Shown piece by piece: positions 1-9,329 of a DNA stretch of 64,000 nt. Made by a program: the position numbers and the translations under genes. Below the pieces are notes generated by a model. It searched no databases. It had not been told where the DNA came from and was given only the letters and a program-made list of their open reading frames with translations. This stretch comes from Prorocentrum cordatum (Eukaryota > Sar > Dinophyceae > Prorocentrales > Prorocentraceae): positions 186,001 through 250,000 of the forward strand of contig CAUYUJ010003592.1 of the NCBI GenBank assembly GCA_963575745.1, in the 5' to 3' direction. Numbering within the stretch: position 1 is the first letter of the stretch; every line of letters begins with the position of its first letter.

Positions 1-244
1 ATGTTCGCCTGAAGGAGGACGTGCAGGCCCCGACCGCGTCCCAAATGGGACCGCCGCGTGGCGGTGGAGCCAGCATGTCGACCGTGCTCTTACTCAGCGC
101 TCGCCCCCCTCCCACCAGGTGACCCAGAGCGGCCTGGCATAAATACAACCAATCATGGCCAGGACCCTGGTATCTCCCTAGTTGTCATGGCCCTCCCTTC
201 TTCTTTCAGCGCGTTCCCTGCCCCCCCCACCTCAGGAGGGAGAA
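1..244. other. Left edge, no gene recognised
   Basis: No protein or RNA gene is recognised. The last ~40 bases (about 200-244) resemble the upstream part of the dispersed repeat that resumes at 1341, which suggests that the element at 245-1340 inserted into that repeat. Confidence 0.4.
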
Positions 245-1340
245 TTAGCTTGACGAAGGACGCAATCATTTGCAGGTGCGAGTACCGCATTGTGGTTACC
301 GCGTTCGGTGGACCTCCTTATGGAGCCAGAACCGTGTGAGGAGTGTGCCGAATTGGGCGCGGTGGTGCCATCCGAATCCTCCCACTGGAGCCTTCGGCGG
401 AGCTTCCTATGGGGCCACGAACCGTGTGCGGGAAATTGCCGATTGGGCGCCCTGGTGCCGTGCGAACCCTCCCACCTGAGCCTTCGGTGGTGTGAGCGAG
501 TGTGCCGAATTTGGGCGCGGTGGTGCCATTTGAACCCTCCCATTGGAGCCTCAGGCGGAGCTCCTTATGGGGCCACGAACCGTGTGACGGGTGTGCCGAA
601 TTGGGCGCGGTAGTGTCATGCGAACCCTCCCATTGGAGCCTTTGGTGGAGCTCCCTATGGGGCCACGAACCGTGTGAAGGGTGTGTTGAATTAGGTGCGG
701 TGGTGCCATGCGAACCCTCCCACTGGAGCCTTCGGAGGAGCTTCCTATGGGACCGCGAACGTGTGAGGGGGTGTGCCGAATTGGGCGCCGTGGTGCCATG
801 CGAACCCTCCCACTGGAGCCTTCGATGGAGCTCCCTATGGGGCCACGTAACGTGTGAGGGGGTGTGCCGACTTCGGGCGCGGTGGGGCAATTCGAACGCT
901 CCAACTGGAGCTTTCGGTGGAGCTCCCTATGGGGCCACGAGACGTGTGAGGGGGTGTGCCATGCGAACCCAGCCACTGGGGCCCTCGGTGGAGCTCTCTA
1001 TGGGGCCACGAAACGTTTGAGTGGTGTGCCGTGTGTGCGGTGGTGCCATGCGAACCCAGCCAGCCACTGGGGCCTTCGGTGGAGCTTCCTATGGGGCCAC
1101 GAACCGTGTGAGGGGTGTGCCGAAGTGGGCGCGGTGGTGCCATGCGAACCCTCCCACTGGGGCCTTCGGTGGAAGTCCATATGGGGCCACGAACCGTGTG
1201 AAGGGTGTGCCGCAGCAGAGACATGCGGAGTGCAGAGGCAAGGATGAGAGGAGGGAGGAGGGAGAGGAGGAGGAGGAGGAGTGGGAACGCGGGGCGCTTT
1301 CTCTTCAAAACGGAGACCCAACACCACAGGATGGTTAGGA
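245..1340 (-). mobile_element. Composite array element, copy 1 (reverse orientation)
   Basis: Read on the minus strand the parts are: head (1340 to ~1290, beginning TCCTAACCATCCTG and containing TTTTGAAGAGAAAGCG), a TCC-rich microsatellite (~1285-1244), a tandem array of about 10 diverged ~90-bp monomers (~1212-300), and a tail (~300-245) containing CACAATGCGG and ending GCTAA before a T. The same architecture recurs at 6411-7778 and 7788-8981. Long ORFs in the array are repeat translations (HTPHTVRGPIGSS-like), not genes. The flanking sequence joins into one continuous copy of another repeat, so both ends are well placed. The class is inferred: the T|TC...CTAA|T ends suggest a non-autonomous Helitron or Helentron. 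Confidence 0.7.
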
Positions 1341-1470
1341 ACAAATCACACAGACACAATGAATCGTCGACCCCCAGAAACATGTGGGAACATATGGGAA
1401 GTGGGGGGAAGATTCAGACCCAGAAAAAAAGGGAAGATATGGGGGATCGTGGGACGTGCGCGTGTGTACA
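1341..1470 (+). repeat. Dispersed repeat (CACACAGACACAATGAATCG), copy 1
   Basis: Contains CACACAGACACAATGAATCG followed by a purine-rich stretch with GGGAA(G/C)ATATGGG words. Similar sequence recurs at 16085-16240, 20042-20200 and 23885-24050. It appears interrupted by the composite element at 245-1340. No coding content. Confidence 0.6.
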
Positions 1471-1660
1471 TTTATTGGTATGTCCCTGGGCCCCTTCGCC
1501 ACTGGGCCCCCCCGCATGCCTCGGGCCACGGCCTGCGAGCCGCCCTCGTGGACGGCCCCCTCGTGCTCGGCTCCCGGTCGTGGTGATGTCTAGGAGGGAG
1601 GGGGGAATCGCGTGGCCAGGGCCACGATGTCTCTCCAGATTTCATGGCTCAACAGCCTGG
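1471..1660 (+). repeat. Diverged, permuted relative of the TCGGG/GAGGGG element
   Basis: The first half (about 1475-1570, GTCCCTGGGCCCC ... CTCGTGGACGGCC) resembles the right half of the elements at 5901-6093 and 10510-10703. The second half (about 1575-1650, GGTGATGTCTAGGAGGG ... CCAGATTTCATGGC) resembles their left half. The halves are in swapped order, as expected from two adjoining copies or a circular permutation. Similarity judged by eye. Confidence 0.4.
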
Positions 1661-2087
1661 ACTACTCGCCTCATGTCGATGCCGACGTCAAGGATTGGTT
1701 ATGTTATCGAGAGCGCACCCCTGAGATCGTCCACGCCTTTTGGCTTGCCAACCTTCGGGTTAACTCGGGCCTGTTCATCTACAGGAGGACGATTGACAAA
1801 TAGTACAAGCATACTCTGGATACATTTGTTTTGTGACCATTTGTCGATTTCTCTGACTATCTTCCCGTTCACAATCCGCCAATAGGGCGACATGCCCGCC
1901 CTGATATTCGGGGCAGGGATCAGTTCGAGGCTTGTCAGTGGCGCCCCTGCCTGCTGAACGAGGGCGCATGCGGGGCACGCGCGCCACAGGGTCGCCGGGG
2001 AGCTGCTGGTCCAGCTGATGCCGGCCCTGGCGAGCTTCTCGGAGGACCTGCCCTCGCGAGGGGGGGGGCGACGCAAGGGTGCAGTCA
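1661..2087. other. No gene seen
   Basis: Overlapping short ORFs on both strands with no recognisable domain or splice structure. Nothing further can be supported. Confidence 0.3.
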
Positions 2088-2315
2088 GAGCCCCGAATCA
2101 TCGGGGGTAACTCGGGTCAGGGCCAACTCGGGTGCGTTTTTCGGGAGTCCGAACCCGAGTAACCCCGAGCCCGAGTGACCCTGGATAATTCGGGCGTCCA
2201 GAGCCCCAACTCATCAGGGGTAACTCGGGTCAGGGCCAACACGGGTTCGTTTTTCGGGAGTCCGAACCCGAGTTACCCCGTGCCCGAGTTGACCCGGATA
2301 ACTCGGGCGCCCAAT
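2088..2315 (+). repeat. Two tandem 114-bp units rich in ACTCGGGT / ACCCGAGT
   Basis: Unit 1 starts at ~2088 and unit 2 at ~2202. Each contains GGGTAACTCGGGTCAGGGCC near its start and inverted ACCCGAGT words near its end, so each can fold into a hairpin. The copies differ at scattered positions. Confidence 0.7.
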
Positions 2316-2349
2316 CCAGAAGGGGGAAGTGAGGAGGAGGTCTTATCGT

Positions 2350-2500
2350 GAGGCCTGGGAGCCCCTCGACCTCTGCGAAGCTTTCTCGGCCCTCCCCGAA
2401 GACATGACGTCTCTCAGAAGGCGGGGGGTGTTTCTGAGAAGCCCCGCCGCCTTCTGGGAAGGCCTTCTCCTTCTCGGTCCCCCCTTCGCTCGCCGCCGAC
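2350..2500 (+). repeat. Dispersed repeat (CCCCGAAGACA ... TCAGAAGGCG), copy 1
   Basis: Shares CCTTCCCCGAAGACA-like and TCAGAAGGCG ... GCCGCCTTC words in the same order with 31062-31200. The short ORFs here are repeat translations. Confidence 0.45.
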
Positions 2501-3430
2501 AAAAGGTCATGAGAATGATGCGTGCCAGGATTTCAAGGGTCTCCAAGATCCCCGAAGGTTCCACACGGGCTGCAGAGGCGAGGGCCGTTAGATACTCTCA
2601 AATCCTGACCGTATCCTCTCCCTCTCCCCAATCCCCTTCCCGCCATCGTATTTCCTCTTCCTATACAGCTCACAGAACGAGAGTTTCTCTCACACACGGG
2701 CTTGTTGGATGGTGCCCTTCTCCCACAGAACGGTGGGCCAAAAGACACATTGTCACAATGTTCCGGCTTCTGCCATTATTCTCGTCCTAGGGTTCCAGCA
2801 TCCCAGCCGAGACCTATTGGACCCCTGGCTGTCTGCGAATTGCGCAATTGTCGCCAATTTCGAGAATGAGGGGCCACGCATACCCAGCCGAGACCTCGCG
2901 GCTCCCCGGTTGGCTGCGAAGCGTCGCCTTTTTCGTGGTATCTTGGGAGGTCCAGTGGAGTAGGGATCACGCCGCGTATGGAAGGGTGCGCGCCCACATG
3001 GCGCGTGGCGCGAGACCGTCGTTTAGCGCGCGGCAATATTGCATCACAGCGCAGTAGCGCACGACGCTTTCCTCAGTGGTCCTCCCCCCCCCTCGTCAGG
3101 TGCCTGTCGCACGCAGCGGCAGCGCGGGCGGACCGAGCAGATGTCGCGCTTGGCGCCGTGATCCTCACCAGTATTTCCTCCCTGCCCTTCTCCACCCTCC
3201 CTGTCCTCTCCCCGCCCTCCGCCTCCTCCTCCTGTCCTCCGTTCTATGTTGCGCAGGCGTGTGCGACTCGCGTGGCCCGGGCCATCCTCGACGGGGGCGA
3301 AGCGCCGTGCAAAGTAAACTTGCCAGAATCTTCACAACGTGCGCTCCGCGTCGACAGAGGCGGCGGCCGGACACGCTCTCCCGGCCTTCCCCGCCAGCGT
3401 GACCCGGACCAGCCCTTCCACGGAGTGCTC
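2501..3430. other. No gene seen
   Basis: No domain, RNA gene or well-bounded repeat is recognised. A short direct repeat (CCCAGCCGAGACCT) occurs near 2802 and 2882. Confidence 0.3.
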
Positions 3431-3442
3431 CTGATGTTCGCC

Positions 3443-3560
3443 GCATCCTCCTCCTCCTCCACCTCTTCCTCCTCCTCCTCCTCCTCCTCCTCCGCCTCCT
3501 CCTCCTCTTTCCTCTCCCCTCCTCCTCTTTCTTCTCCCCTCCTCCTGATTCCCCTTCTCC
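3443..3560 (+). repeat. (TCC)n microsatellite tract
   Basis: Imperfect TCC/CCT trinucleotide repeats; the strand-asymmetric pyrimidine tract explains the poly-Ser and poly-Arg ORFs here. Confidence 0.85.
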
Positions 3561-3785
3561 CTCGTCCGAGCTCGCAGCTCCGCTATGGGGTTCCAGACTC
3601 ACCACATGGGGCCATCGCCCTGTGCACCGGCTTCCGGCTGGTCCGCGGTGGCCGGCAGACGGGACGCGCCTCTCAAGCCCGTGTGGCCCGCTGGCCCGTG
3701 GCTGCAGGGGCGCCGCAGTTCTCCAGAAGCGAGCCGGAGGAGCCGCAGGAGTGGTGTTGCGCATGCGCTGTTCCCGCCTCGACCC

Positions 3786-3965
3786 GAAGACAAACACCAC
3801 GAACATAAATGTTTGGTGCTCCGCGCGGATCTCTTGGATCCGCGCGGGCCGGGCCCCCCTGGCGGCGCTTCCGGCGCCGCCCTTCGCGCGCCCGGCACGG
3901 ATCCACGACATCCGCGCGGAGCGCCAGCAGTTTATGCTTATGCATGCCGTTGTCTTTTTTGTTTT
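3786..3965. mobile_element. GC-core palindromic element, copy 1
   Basis: Imperfect palindrome. AT-rich ends (GAAGACAAAC..., CATAAA) are followed by CTCCGCGCGGATCTCTTGGA, a core of CGGCG words, then the inverted sequence ending in GCGCCAGCAGTTTATGC. Related elements lie at 10832-11030, 24945-25105, 27850-27995 and 33046-33276. Foldback or MITE type; no coding capacity. Confidence 0.65.
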
Positions 3966-4221
3966 CTCCTGTCGACGCCGCCAGCTTGGCGGAGGTGGGC
4001 CAGGCCGAGACCGTCACCCTCGAAAGCGAATTTGCCGACGCTTTGGCACATCGCGGGGCAGAGCTCGCGGCCAAAGACGTCGCCCTGCCCTGGGTGTCTC
4101 AGGTGTCGTTTGCTTCGCGATGGAGAGCGGCGCGAAGTTCCCACGCCGAGGATCGGTGGACGTCCTGGGGTCTCAGGGTCGGGTTTCTTGTGGAAGGTCT
4201 CTTGTGGACTGGCCTCCACTG

Positions 4222-4417
4222 TCGGGCCGGACGAAAGGGGGGGATTGGGGACGGGGGGTACGAAATCTGCTGCATGCAGCTGGTTTCGGCCCCGCCGCCG
4301 GGCCCATTCCTCGATACACTTGCGCCTCCCAGCGCCGAGAGGCGCTGGGAAAACTAGCTGCACGAGCTGCTTCTCAAGCCCCCCCTTTGCTATCCCCCCT
4401 CCTTTCGCCCGGGCCGA
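4222..4417. mobile_element. TCGGGCCGGACG terminal-inverted-repeat element, copy 1
   Basis: Starts TCGGGCCGGACGAAAGGG and ends CTTTCGCCCGGGCCGA. An internal GCTGCATGCAGCTGG palindrome and the words CCCATTCCTCGATACA are shared with 9965-10159. CCACTG precedes the left end (4216-4221) and recurs 2 bases beyond the right end (4420-4425), a possible eroded target duplication. About 196 bp, non-coding. Confidence 0.7.
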
Positions 4418-4469
4418 CACCACTGCAGGGCACGAGATCCGTGCGCCTGCACCTCGGCGGCGCGCCGAC

Positions 4470-4620
4470 GGTGGGGGGGGAGGAGGAGGGGGAGGAGGAG
4501 GAGGAGGAGGGAGGAGGAGGAGGAGGAGGAGGAGGAGGAGGAGGAGGAGGACGAGGACGAGGAGGATGGGGATGGGGATGGGAAGAGGAAAGGGGAGGGG
4601 GAGGGGGAGGAGGGGGGGGG
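4470..4620 (+). repeat. (GGA)n microsatellite tract
   Basis: Imperfect GGA/GAG repeats with runs of G. Explains the poly-Gly/Glu and Arg ORFs on both strands. Confidence 0.85.
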
Positions 4621-4719
4621 ACTTTGAGAGGGGGCAGGCCCTCCCGGGGCTCGGCGGGGCTTCTGAAGGCGCCCCCCCGGGCCCCCTCTGCGGGGGCCGA
4701 CCCCCCTGCTGCCTGCCCC

Positions 4720-4893
4720 TGATGAGCCTGTTGTCCACCACCACCACCACCAGAAGTTGGAGGGAAGGAGGAGGAGGAGGAGGAGGAGAAGGAGAAGTGG
4801 GAGGAGGAGGACGAGGACGAGGAGGAGGAAGAAGAGGAGGAGGACCCCCCCCCCTACAACCTATGGTGGTGGTGGTGGAGAACACGCCCATCA
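4720..4893. mobile_element. TGATGGGCC inverted-repeat element with GGA core, copy 1
   Basis: Left end TGATGAGCCTGTTGTCCACC, right end GGTGGAGAACACGCCCATCA. Between them is a GGA/GAG microsatellite. TGCCCC abuts both ends (4714-4719 and 4894-4899), as expected of a target-site duplication. Same organisation at 24565-24723 and 27352-27751. Confidence 0.75.
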
Positions 4894-4900
4894 TGCCCCC

Positions 4901-5047
4901 CAGGGGTTCGACCTGAAAGAGTGTGTTGGGCGATGCCGTGGGCCGTTTGCGCTCCGGTGTCGTGCTGCAGCACAGCGGGGCGCAGTGAAGGAGAACGAGG
5001 GAAAACGAAACCAAAACGAGAGCGATCAGCACACCGTTCAGGGCGAT
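4901..5047 (+). mobile_element. Diverged relative of the hAT-type MITE at 34573
   Basis: Starts CAGGGGTTCGACCTGAAAG and ends CACCGTTCAGGGCGATCCCTG. The internal GTGGGCCGTTTGCG and GAGAACGAGGGAAAACG resemble the element at 34573-34716. No clear 8-bp duplication remains, so this is an old or mis-bounded copy. Confidence 0.4.
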
Positions 5048-5134
5048 CCCTGGCCTCCCGAGCCCCGTGCGAGGGCCCACCCCCTCTGCCTTCCCCCCCA
5101 GGGGTCGACCTGAGCTCGCCGCTCCCTCTCGCTG

Positions 5135-5395
5135 CTCCTGCTGCTCCTCCTCCTCCTCCTCCTCCTCCTCCTCCTCCTCCTCCTCTCTCCTCCCTCATCC
5201 TCCTCCTCCTCTCCTCCTCTCTCCCTCCCTTCCTCCCCTCCCCTCCTCCCTACTCTTTCCTCCGTCTGCTTCCCTCCTATCCCTTCCTCACCCCCCCTCC
5301 CTACCTCCCTCCCTCTCTTCCCTCTTTTATCCTCTTCCTCCTCCTCCTCCTCCTCCTCCTTCTCCTCCTCCTCCTCCTCCTCCTCCTTCCCCTGG
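5135..5395 (+). repeat. (TCC)n microsatellite tract
   Basis: About 260 bp of imperfect TCC/CCT/CTC repeats. No gene. Confidence 0.85.
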
Positions 5396-5569
5396 CCGCG
5401 AGGAGGTCTACCACCGCGACGTGACGCCCCGGAACATCCTGATCGACGGCAGCGGCGACCGCGCCCCCCGCCGCGCCGGCGCACGGGCGCGCGACGCGCC
5501 GGGCCGCCTTGGCCTGCCCCGTGTCCTGTCATCGCTCGGACGTCGGAGGAGGAACAGGTGCCACTGCCA

Positions 5570-5697
5570 TTAAGTCGGGCCTGTCCCTCTACAGGGGGAA
5601 TCTTCAAAAAGAGTCAAGAAATAGTCTGGGGATCATTTTTGAGTGTTTTGGGGCAGTTTTTTTAAAGCATTTTTCGAGGGGGACAGGCCCGACTTAA
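5570..5697. mobile_element. TTAAGTCGGGC MITE, complete copy
   Basis: Perfect 18-bp terminal inverted repeat: TTAAGTCGGGCCTGTCCC at the left, its complement at 5680-5697. Interior is AT-rich and non-coding. Other members: 6295-6410 with 8982-9033 (split), 9782-10186 (split), 15890-15956, 23627-23760, 24329-24509, 25988-26180, 26635-26682, 36274-36402. Confidence 0.85.
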
Positions 5698-5699
5698 CC

Positions 5700-5838
5700 C
5701 TACCAGTACCCTTCGTCCGCGTTCCCATGCTGCGGCCTCCTGGGAGGCCCTCGTCGCCACCGCTGGATTCGCCTTGAAACTTTGGTCAGAGCGCACCTCG
5801 GCAGAGGTCGGGGGGAGTAGCGGTATCGGTACTTGGGC
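5700..5838. repeat. GGTACC-ended dispersed repeat, copy 1
   Basis: Shares CCTCCTGGGAGGCCCTCGTC and CACCGCTGGATTCGCC with 25285-25435; a third, more diverged copy is at 28480-28615. The ends (TACCAGTACC ... GGTATCGGTA) are inverted, so it is probably a short terminal-inverted-repeat element. Confidence 0.6.
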
Positions 5839-5900
5839 TTCCCCGGGGCGCGTGCATTGTTTCCCGGCGAGAACCCTCGAGGAACATCTTCGACCATATC

Positions 5901-6093
5901 TCGGGGGCGGAAAAGAGGGGGGTGATGACTAGGGGGGGGTGGATATCATGGCGTGGGCCATGATATTTCCCCAGATTTCATGGCGCCTCTTCTTATTTCA
6001 TTACGTCCCTGGCCCCCCCCTGGGCCGAGCACATGCCGCTGGCCATGATTTGCACCCCCCCCTCTTGGACGCCCCCCTCTTGGCCGCCCCCGA
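5901..6093. mobile_element. TCGGGGGCGG inverted-repeat element, copy 1, with 5-bp TSD
   Basis: Left end TCGGGGGCGGAAAAGAGGGG, right end CCCCCTCTTGGCCGCCCCCGA. ATATC abuts both ends (5896-5900 and 6094-6098). About 193 bp and nearly identical to 10510-10703, which has its own different duplication (TACTT), so the two are independent insertions. Confidence 0.85.
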
Positions 6094-6226
6094 ATATCGC
6101 GAAACATCAGGCGCACGAGATCGAAACATGCACGGGGGAGGGGCCTCCGAGCGAGGGCGAGTGGCAGCCCAGAGTGGCCCTGCCCCTTGCCGCCGCGTCG
6201 TTCGTTCCCCCCTCCTTGTGCTCGTG

Positions 6227-6227
<1 letters not shown>

Positions 6228-6273
<46 letters not shown>
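6228..6273 (+). repeat. (GTC)n microsatellite
   Basis: About 15 uninterrupted GTC units. Confidence 0.9.
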
Positions 6274-6294
6274 CTTCGAATCGTATTGTCAGTG

Positions 6295-6410
6295 TTAAGT
6301 CGGGCACGCCCCTCTACAGGAGGGATTTTCAGAAATAGTCATCAAAACAGTCAGGGGACGATTTTATTCAACAAGATGTATCATATGGTTGTCCATTTTG
6401 AAGCAGTTGT
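6295..6410. mobile_element. Left part of a split TTAAGTCGGGC MITE
   Basis: Starts TTAAGTCGGGCACGCCCCTC and carries the AAATAGTC interior word seen in other members, then breaks off where the composite elements begin. The matching right end (GGAGGACATGCCCGACCTAA) is at 8982-9033, so the MITE was split by the two insertions between them. Confidence 0.7.
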
Positions 6411-7778
6411 TCCTAACCATCCTGTTGTGTTAAGTCCTCGTTTTGAAGAGACAGCGCCCCGCGTCACCTCCTCCTCACTCCTCCTCCCCTTCCTCCTCCT
6501 CCTCCTCCTCCTCCTCCTCCTCCTCCTCCTCCTCCTCCTCCTCCTCCTCATCGTCACCATCAGCATCATCCCACTAATTTTGGCACACCCCTCACACGGG
6601 CCGTGGCCCCATGGGGATCTCCACCGAAGGCCCAGGTGGCACAGGCCGCAAACGGGAACCGCACCCATTTTGGCACACCCCTCACGCGGTTCGTGGCCCC
6701 ACAGGGTGCTCCACCGAAGGCCCCAGTGGCACAGGCAGCATGCGGGGACTGCCGCCCATTTTAGCACACCCCTCAAACGGTGCGTGGCCCCACAGGGAGT
6801 TCCACCGAAGGTTTCAGTGGCACAGGCCGCATGCTGGGACTGCCACCCATCTTGGGACACCCCTCACGCGGTTCGTGGCTTCACAGGGATCTCCACCGAA
6901 GGCCCCACTGGCACAGGCCGCATGCGGGGACCGCCACCCAATCTGGCACACCCCTCACACGGTTCGTAGCCCCACAGGGAGCTCCACCCAAGGCCCCAGC
7001 GGCACAGGCCGCACGCGGGGGTTGGTACTCATTTTGGCCCACCCTTCACGCGGTTCGTGGCCCCACGGGGATCTCCACCGAAGGCTCCAGTGGCATAGGC
7101 CGCCCGCGGGGACCGCCACCCATTTTGGCACACCTCTCGCACGGTTCGTGGCCCCACAGGGAGCTCCACCGAAGGCCCCATTGGCACAGGCCGCATGCGG
7201 GGAGCGCCACCCATTTTAGCACACCCCTCAAACGGTGCGTGGCCCCACGGGGAGTTCCACCGAAGGTTTCAGTGGCACAGGCCGCATGCGGGGACTGCCA
7301 CCCATCATGGCACACCCCTCACGCGGTTCGTGGCCACACAGGGTGCTCCACCGAAGGCCCCAGTGGCACAGGCAGCATGCGGGGACTGCCGCCCATTTTA
7401 GCACACCCCTCAAACGGTGCGTGGCCCCACAGGGAGTTCCACCGAAGGTTTCAGTGGCACAGGCCGCATGCTGGGACTGCCACCCATCTTGGGACACCCC
7501 TCACGCGGTTCGTGGCTTCACAGGGATCTCCACCGAAGGCCCCATTGGCACAAGCCGCATGCGGGGACCGCCACCCAATCTGGCACACCCCTCACACGGT
7601 TCGTAGCCCCACAGGGAGCTCCACCCAAGGCCCCAGCGGCACAGGCCGCACGCGGGGGGTGGTATTCATTTTGGCACACCATTCACGCGGTTCGTGGCCC
7701 CACAAGGAGCTCCACCGAAAGCGGTACCCACAATGCGTTATTCGCAGCTGCATATGGCTGGGTCTTTCGTCAGGCTAA
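6411..7778 (+). mobile_element. Composite array element, copy 2
   Basis: Head 6411-~6470 (TCCTAACCATCCTGTTGTG ... TTTTGAAGAGACAGCGCC), CTC microsatellite ~6470-6552, array of about 12-13 monomers ~6575-7725, tail ~7727-7778 (CCCACAATGCGTTATTCGCA ... TCAGGCTAA) followed by T. The monomer is 90-91 bp: GGCACACCCCTCACACGG, then GTGGCCCCACAGGGAGCTCC, then ACCGAAGGCCCCAGTGGCAC, then a GCATGC-centred segment. A block near 6718-6990 recurs 637 bases later, indicating a 7-monomer higher-order unit. ORFs across it are array translations. Confidence 0.75.
6575..7725 (+). repeat. 91-bp tandem array with 7-mer higher-order repeat
   Basis: Monomer starts fall at about 6581, 6671, 6762 and so on. The variant run GGCAGCATGCGGGGACTGCC occurs at 6734 and 7371 (offset 637 = 7 x 91) and the following monomers match variant by variant. 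This implies that a block of seven units was duplicated. Confidence 0.8.
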
Positions 7779-7787
7779 TGTGACATT

Positions 7788-8981
7788 TCCCAACCATCCT
7801 GTGGTTTTGGGTCCTCGTTTTGAAATAACGGTCCCCGCGTTCTCATCCTCCTCCTTCCTTTTCTCCCTCCTCCTCCCTCATCCCCCTCCTCCCTGCGTTT
7901 CACCCACCAGTACTGCGCTTCGTGACCCCATAGGGAGCCCCACCGAAGGTCCCAGTGCTACCGTCCACATGCGTCCGGCACGACCAGTACAGCGTTTCGT
8001 GGTCCTCCTCCCCCTCCTCCCTGCGTTTCACCCTCCCAGTACAACGCTTCGTGGCCCCACAGAGCCGCAGGGAAGGTCCCAGTGCAACCGTCCGCATGCG
8101 TCCCGCACACCCACTAAAGCGTTTCGTGGCCCCATAGGGAACCCCACCGAAGGTCCCAGTGCTACCGCTCGCATGCGTCCCGCACCCCGAGTACAACGTT
8201 TCGTGGCCCCATGGGGAGCTCCACCGAAGCCCCCCTAGTGGAACCGTCCGCATGCGCCCCGAAACACCCAATAGCGCTTCGTGGCCCCATAGAGAGCTCC
8301 ACCGAAGGCCCCAGTGCCACCGTCCGCATGCGTCCCGAAAACCCGATGTGGCATTTTCACCAACCCAGTACAGCGCTTCGTGGCCCCATAGGGAGCTCCA
8401 CCGACGGCCCCAGTGGGACAGTCCGCAAGCGTCCCGAAACACCCAATGTGGCACTTTCACCTACCTAGTACCACGTTTCGTGGCCCCGGAGGGAGCTCCA
8501 CCGAAGGCCGCTGCGCCACCGTCCGCATGCGTTCCGAAAACCCAATGTGGCATGTTCACAACCCAGTACAATGTTTCAAGGCCCCATATGGAGCTCCACC
8601 GACTGCCCCAGTGCTACCGTCCGCATGCGTCCCCGAAACATAATTTGGCATTCTCACCCAGCCAGTACAGCGTTTCGTCGGCCCATAGGGAGCTCCACCG
8701 AAGCCCCCAGTGGGACCGCCCGCGTGCGTCCCAGAAAACCTTCTTGGCATTTTCACACGCCCAGTAAATCGCTTCGTGGCCCCGTAGAGCTCCACCGAAG
8801 GCCCCAGTGGGACCGGCCGCATGCGTCCCGGAAACCCAATTTTGCATATTTCACCCACCCAATACAGCGTTCCCCCCCACCCAGTGCAGCGCTTCGTGGC
8901 CCCATAGGGAGCTTCACCGAAGAACATATTCACAATCGCGGTGCCCACAACTGCATGTGGCTGGGTCCGTCGCCAGGATAA
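7788..8981 (+). mobile_element. Composite array element, copy 3
   Basis: Begins TCCCAACCATCCTGTGG nine bases after the end of copy 2. It has the head (to ~7845), a TCC-rich segment (~7845-7900), a more diverged array of ~88-90-bp monomers (~7905-8925, with TTTCGTGGCCCCATAGGGAG and CGTCCGCATGCGTCCCG words), and a tail ending CAGGATAA at 8981. Beyond it the interrupted MITE resumes. Head and tail match copies 1 and 2 although the monomers have diverged. Confidence 0.7.
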
Positions 8982-9033
8982 GTTTTTATATTTCATCCAA
9001 AATCCGCTTGTAGGAGGACATGCCCGACCTAAG
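8982..9033. mobile_element. Right part of the split TTAAGTCGGGC MITE
   Basis: Contains AAATCCGCTTGTAGGAGGAC then ATGCCCGACCTAAG, the standard right end of the family. See 6295-6410. Confidence 0.7.
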
Positions 9034-9179
9034 TCAAGTCATCCCCTGCCTTGACGCCCCCCATCGCTTTGCCCCAGGGAGTCGGTATGGGGCCAGAGGG
9101 AAAGCTTGAAAGAGCCTGTTTCTTTATATATTCAAGGGAGTTTTTTTTTGCCTGGCGTCCCCACCCCACCCCCACCCTC

Positions 9180-9320
9180 CCCTCGCCCCTCTTCAAGCGA
9201 AAACTGGCGCGCACGTGTCCCTCGACTTGCGTGATCTCCGCACGTGCAAGTCGTTTGCGGCTTGCTTCCGGTTCAGCCCCCCTCGCCCATGCAAGTAAAT
9301 TAGTTGGAGTCTTGGAAGAA
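9180..9320 (+). repeat. Dispersed repeat shared with 21635-21788
   Basis: Shares CTCGACTTGCGTGATCTCCG, GCGGCTTGCTTC and CATGCAAGT with the inverted-repeat element at 21635-21788. Its left terminal repeat is not evident. Confidence 0.55.
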
Positions 9321-9329
9321 ACAAAAAAC

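Noticed and set aside
3585-5080. 443-codon plus-strand and 380-codon minus-strand ORFs
   Set aside because: They cross several mobile elements and microsatellites and have no domain.
6575-7725. CRISPR-like array
   Set aside because: Direct repeats are contiguous 91-bp monomers without unique spacers, in a eukaryotic context.
6611-8238. Long ORFs with HTPHAVRGPTGSSTEG repeats
   Set aside because: Translations of the 91-bp satellite array; the opposite strand is equally open.
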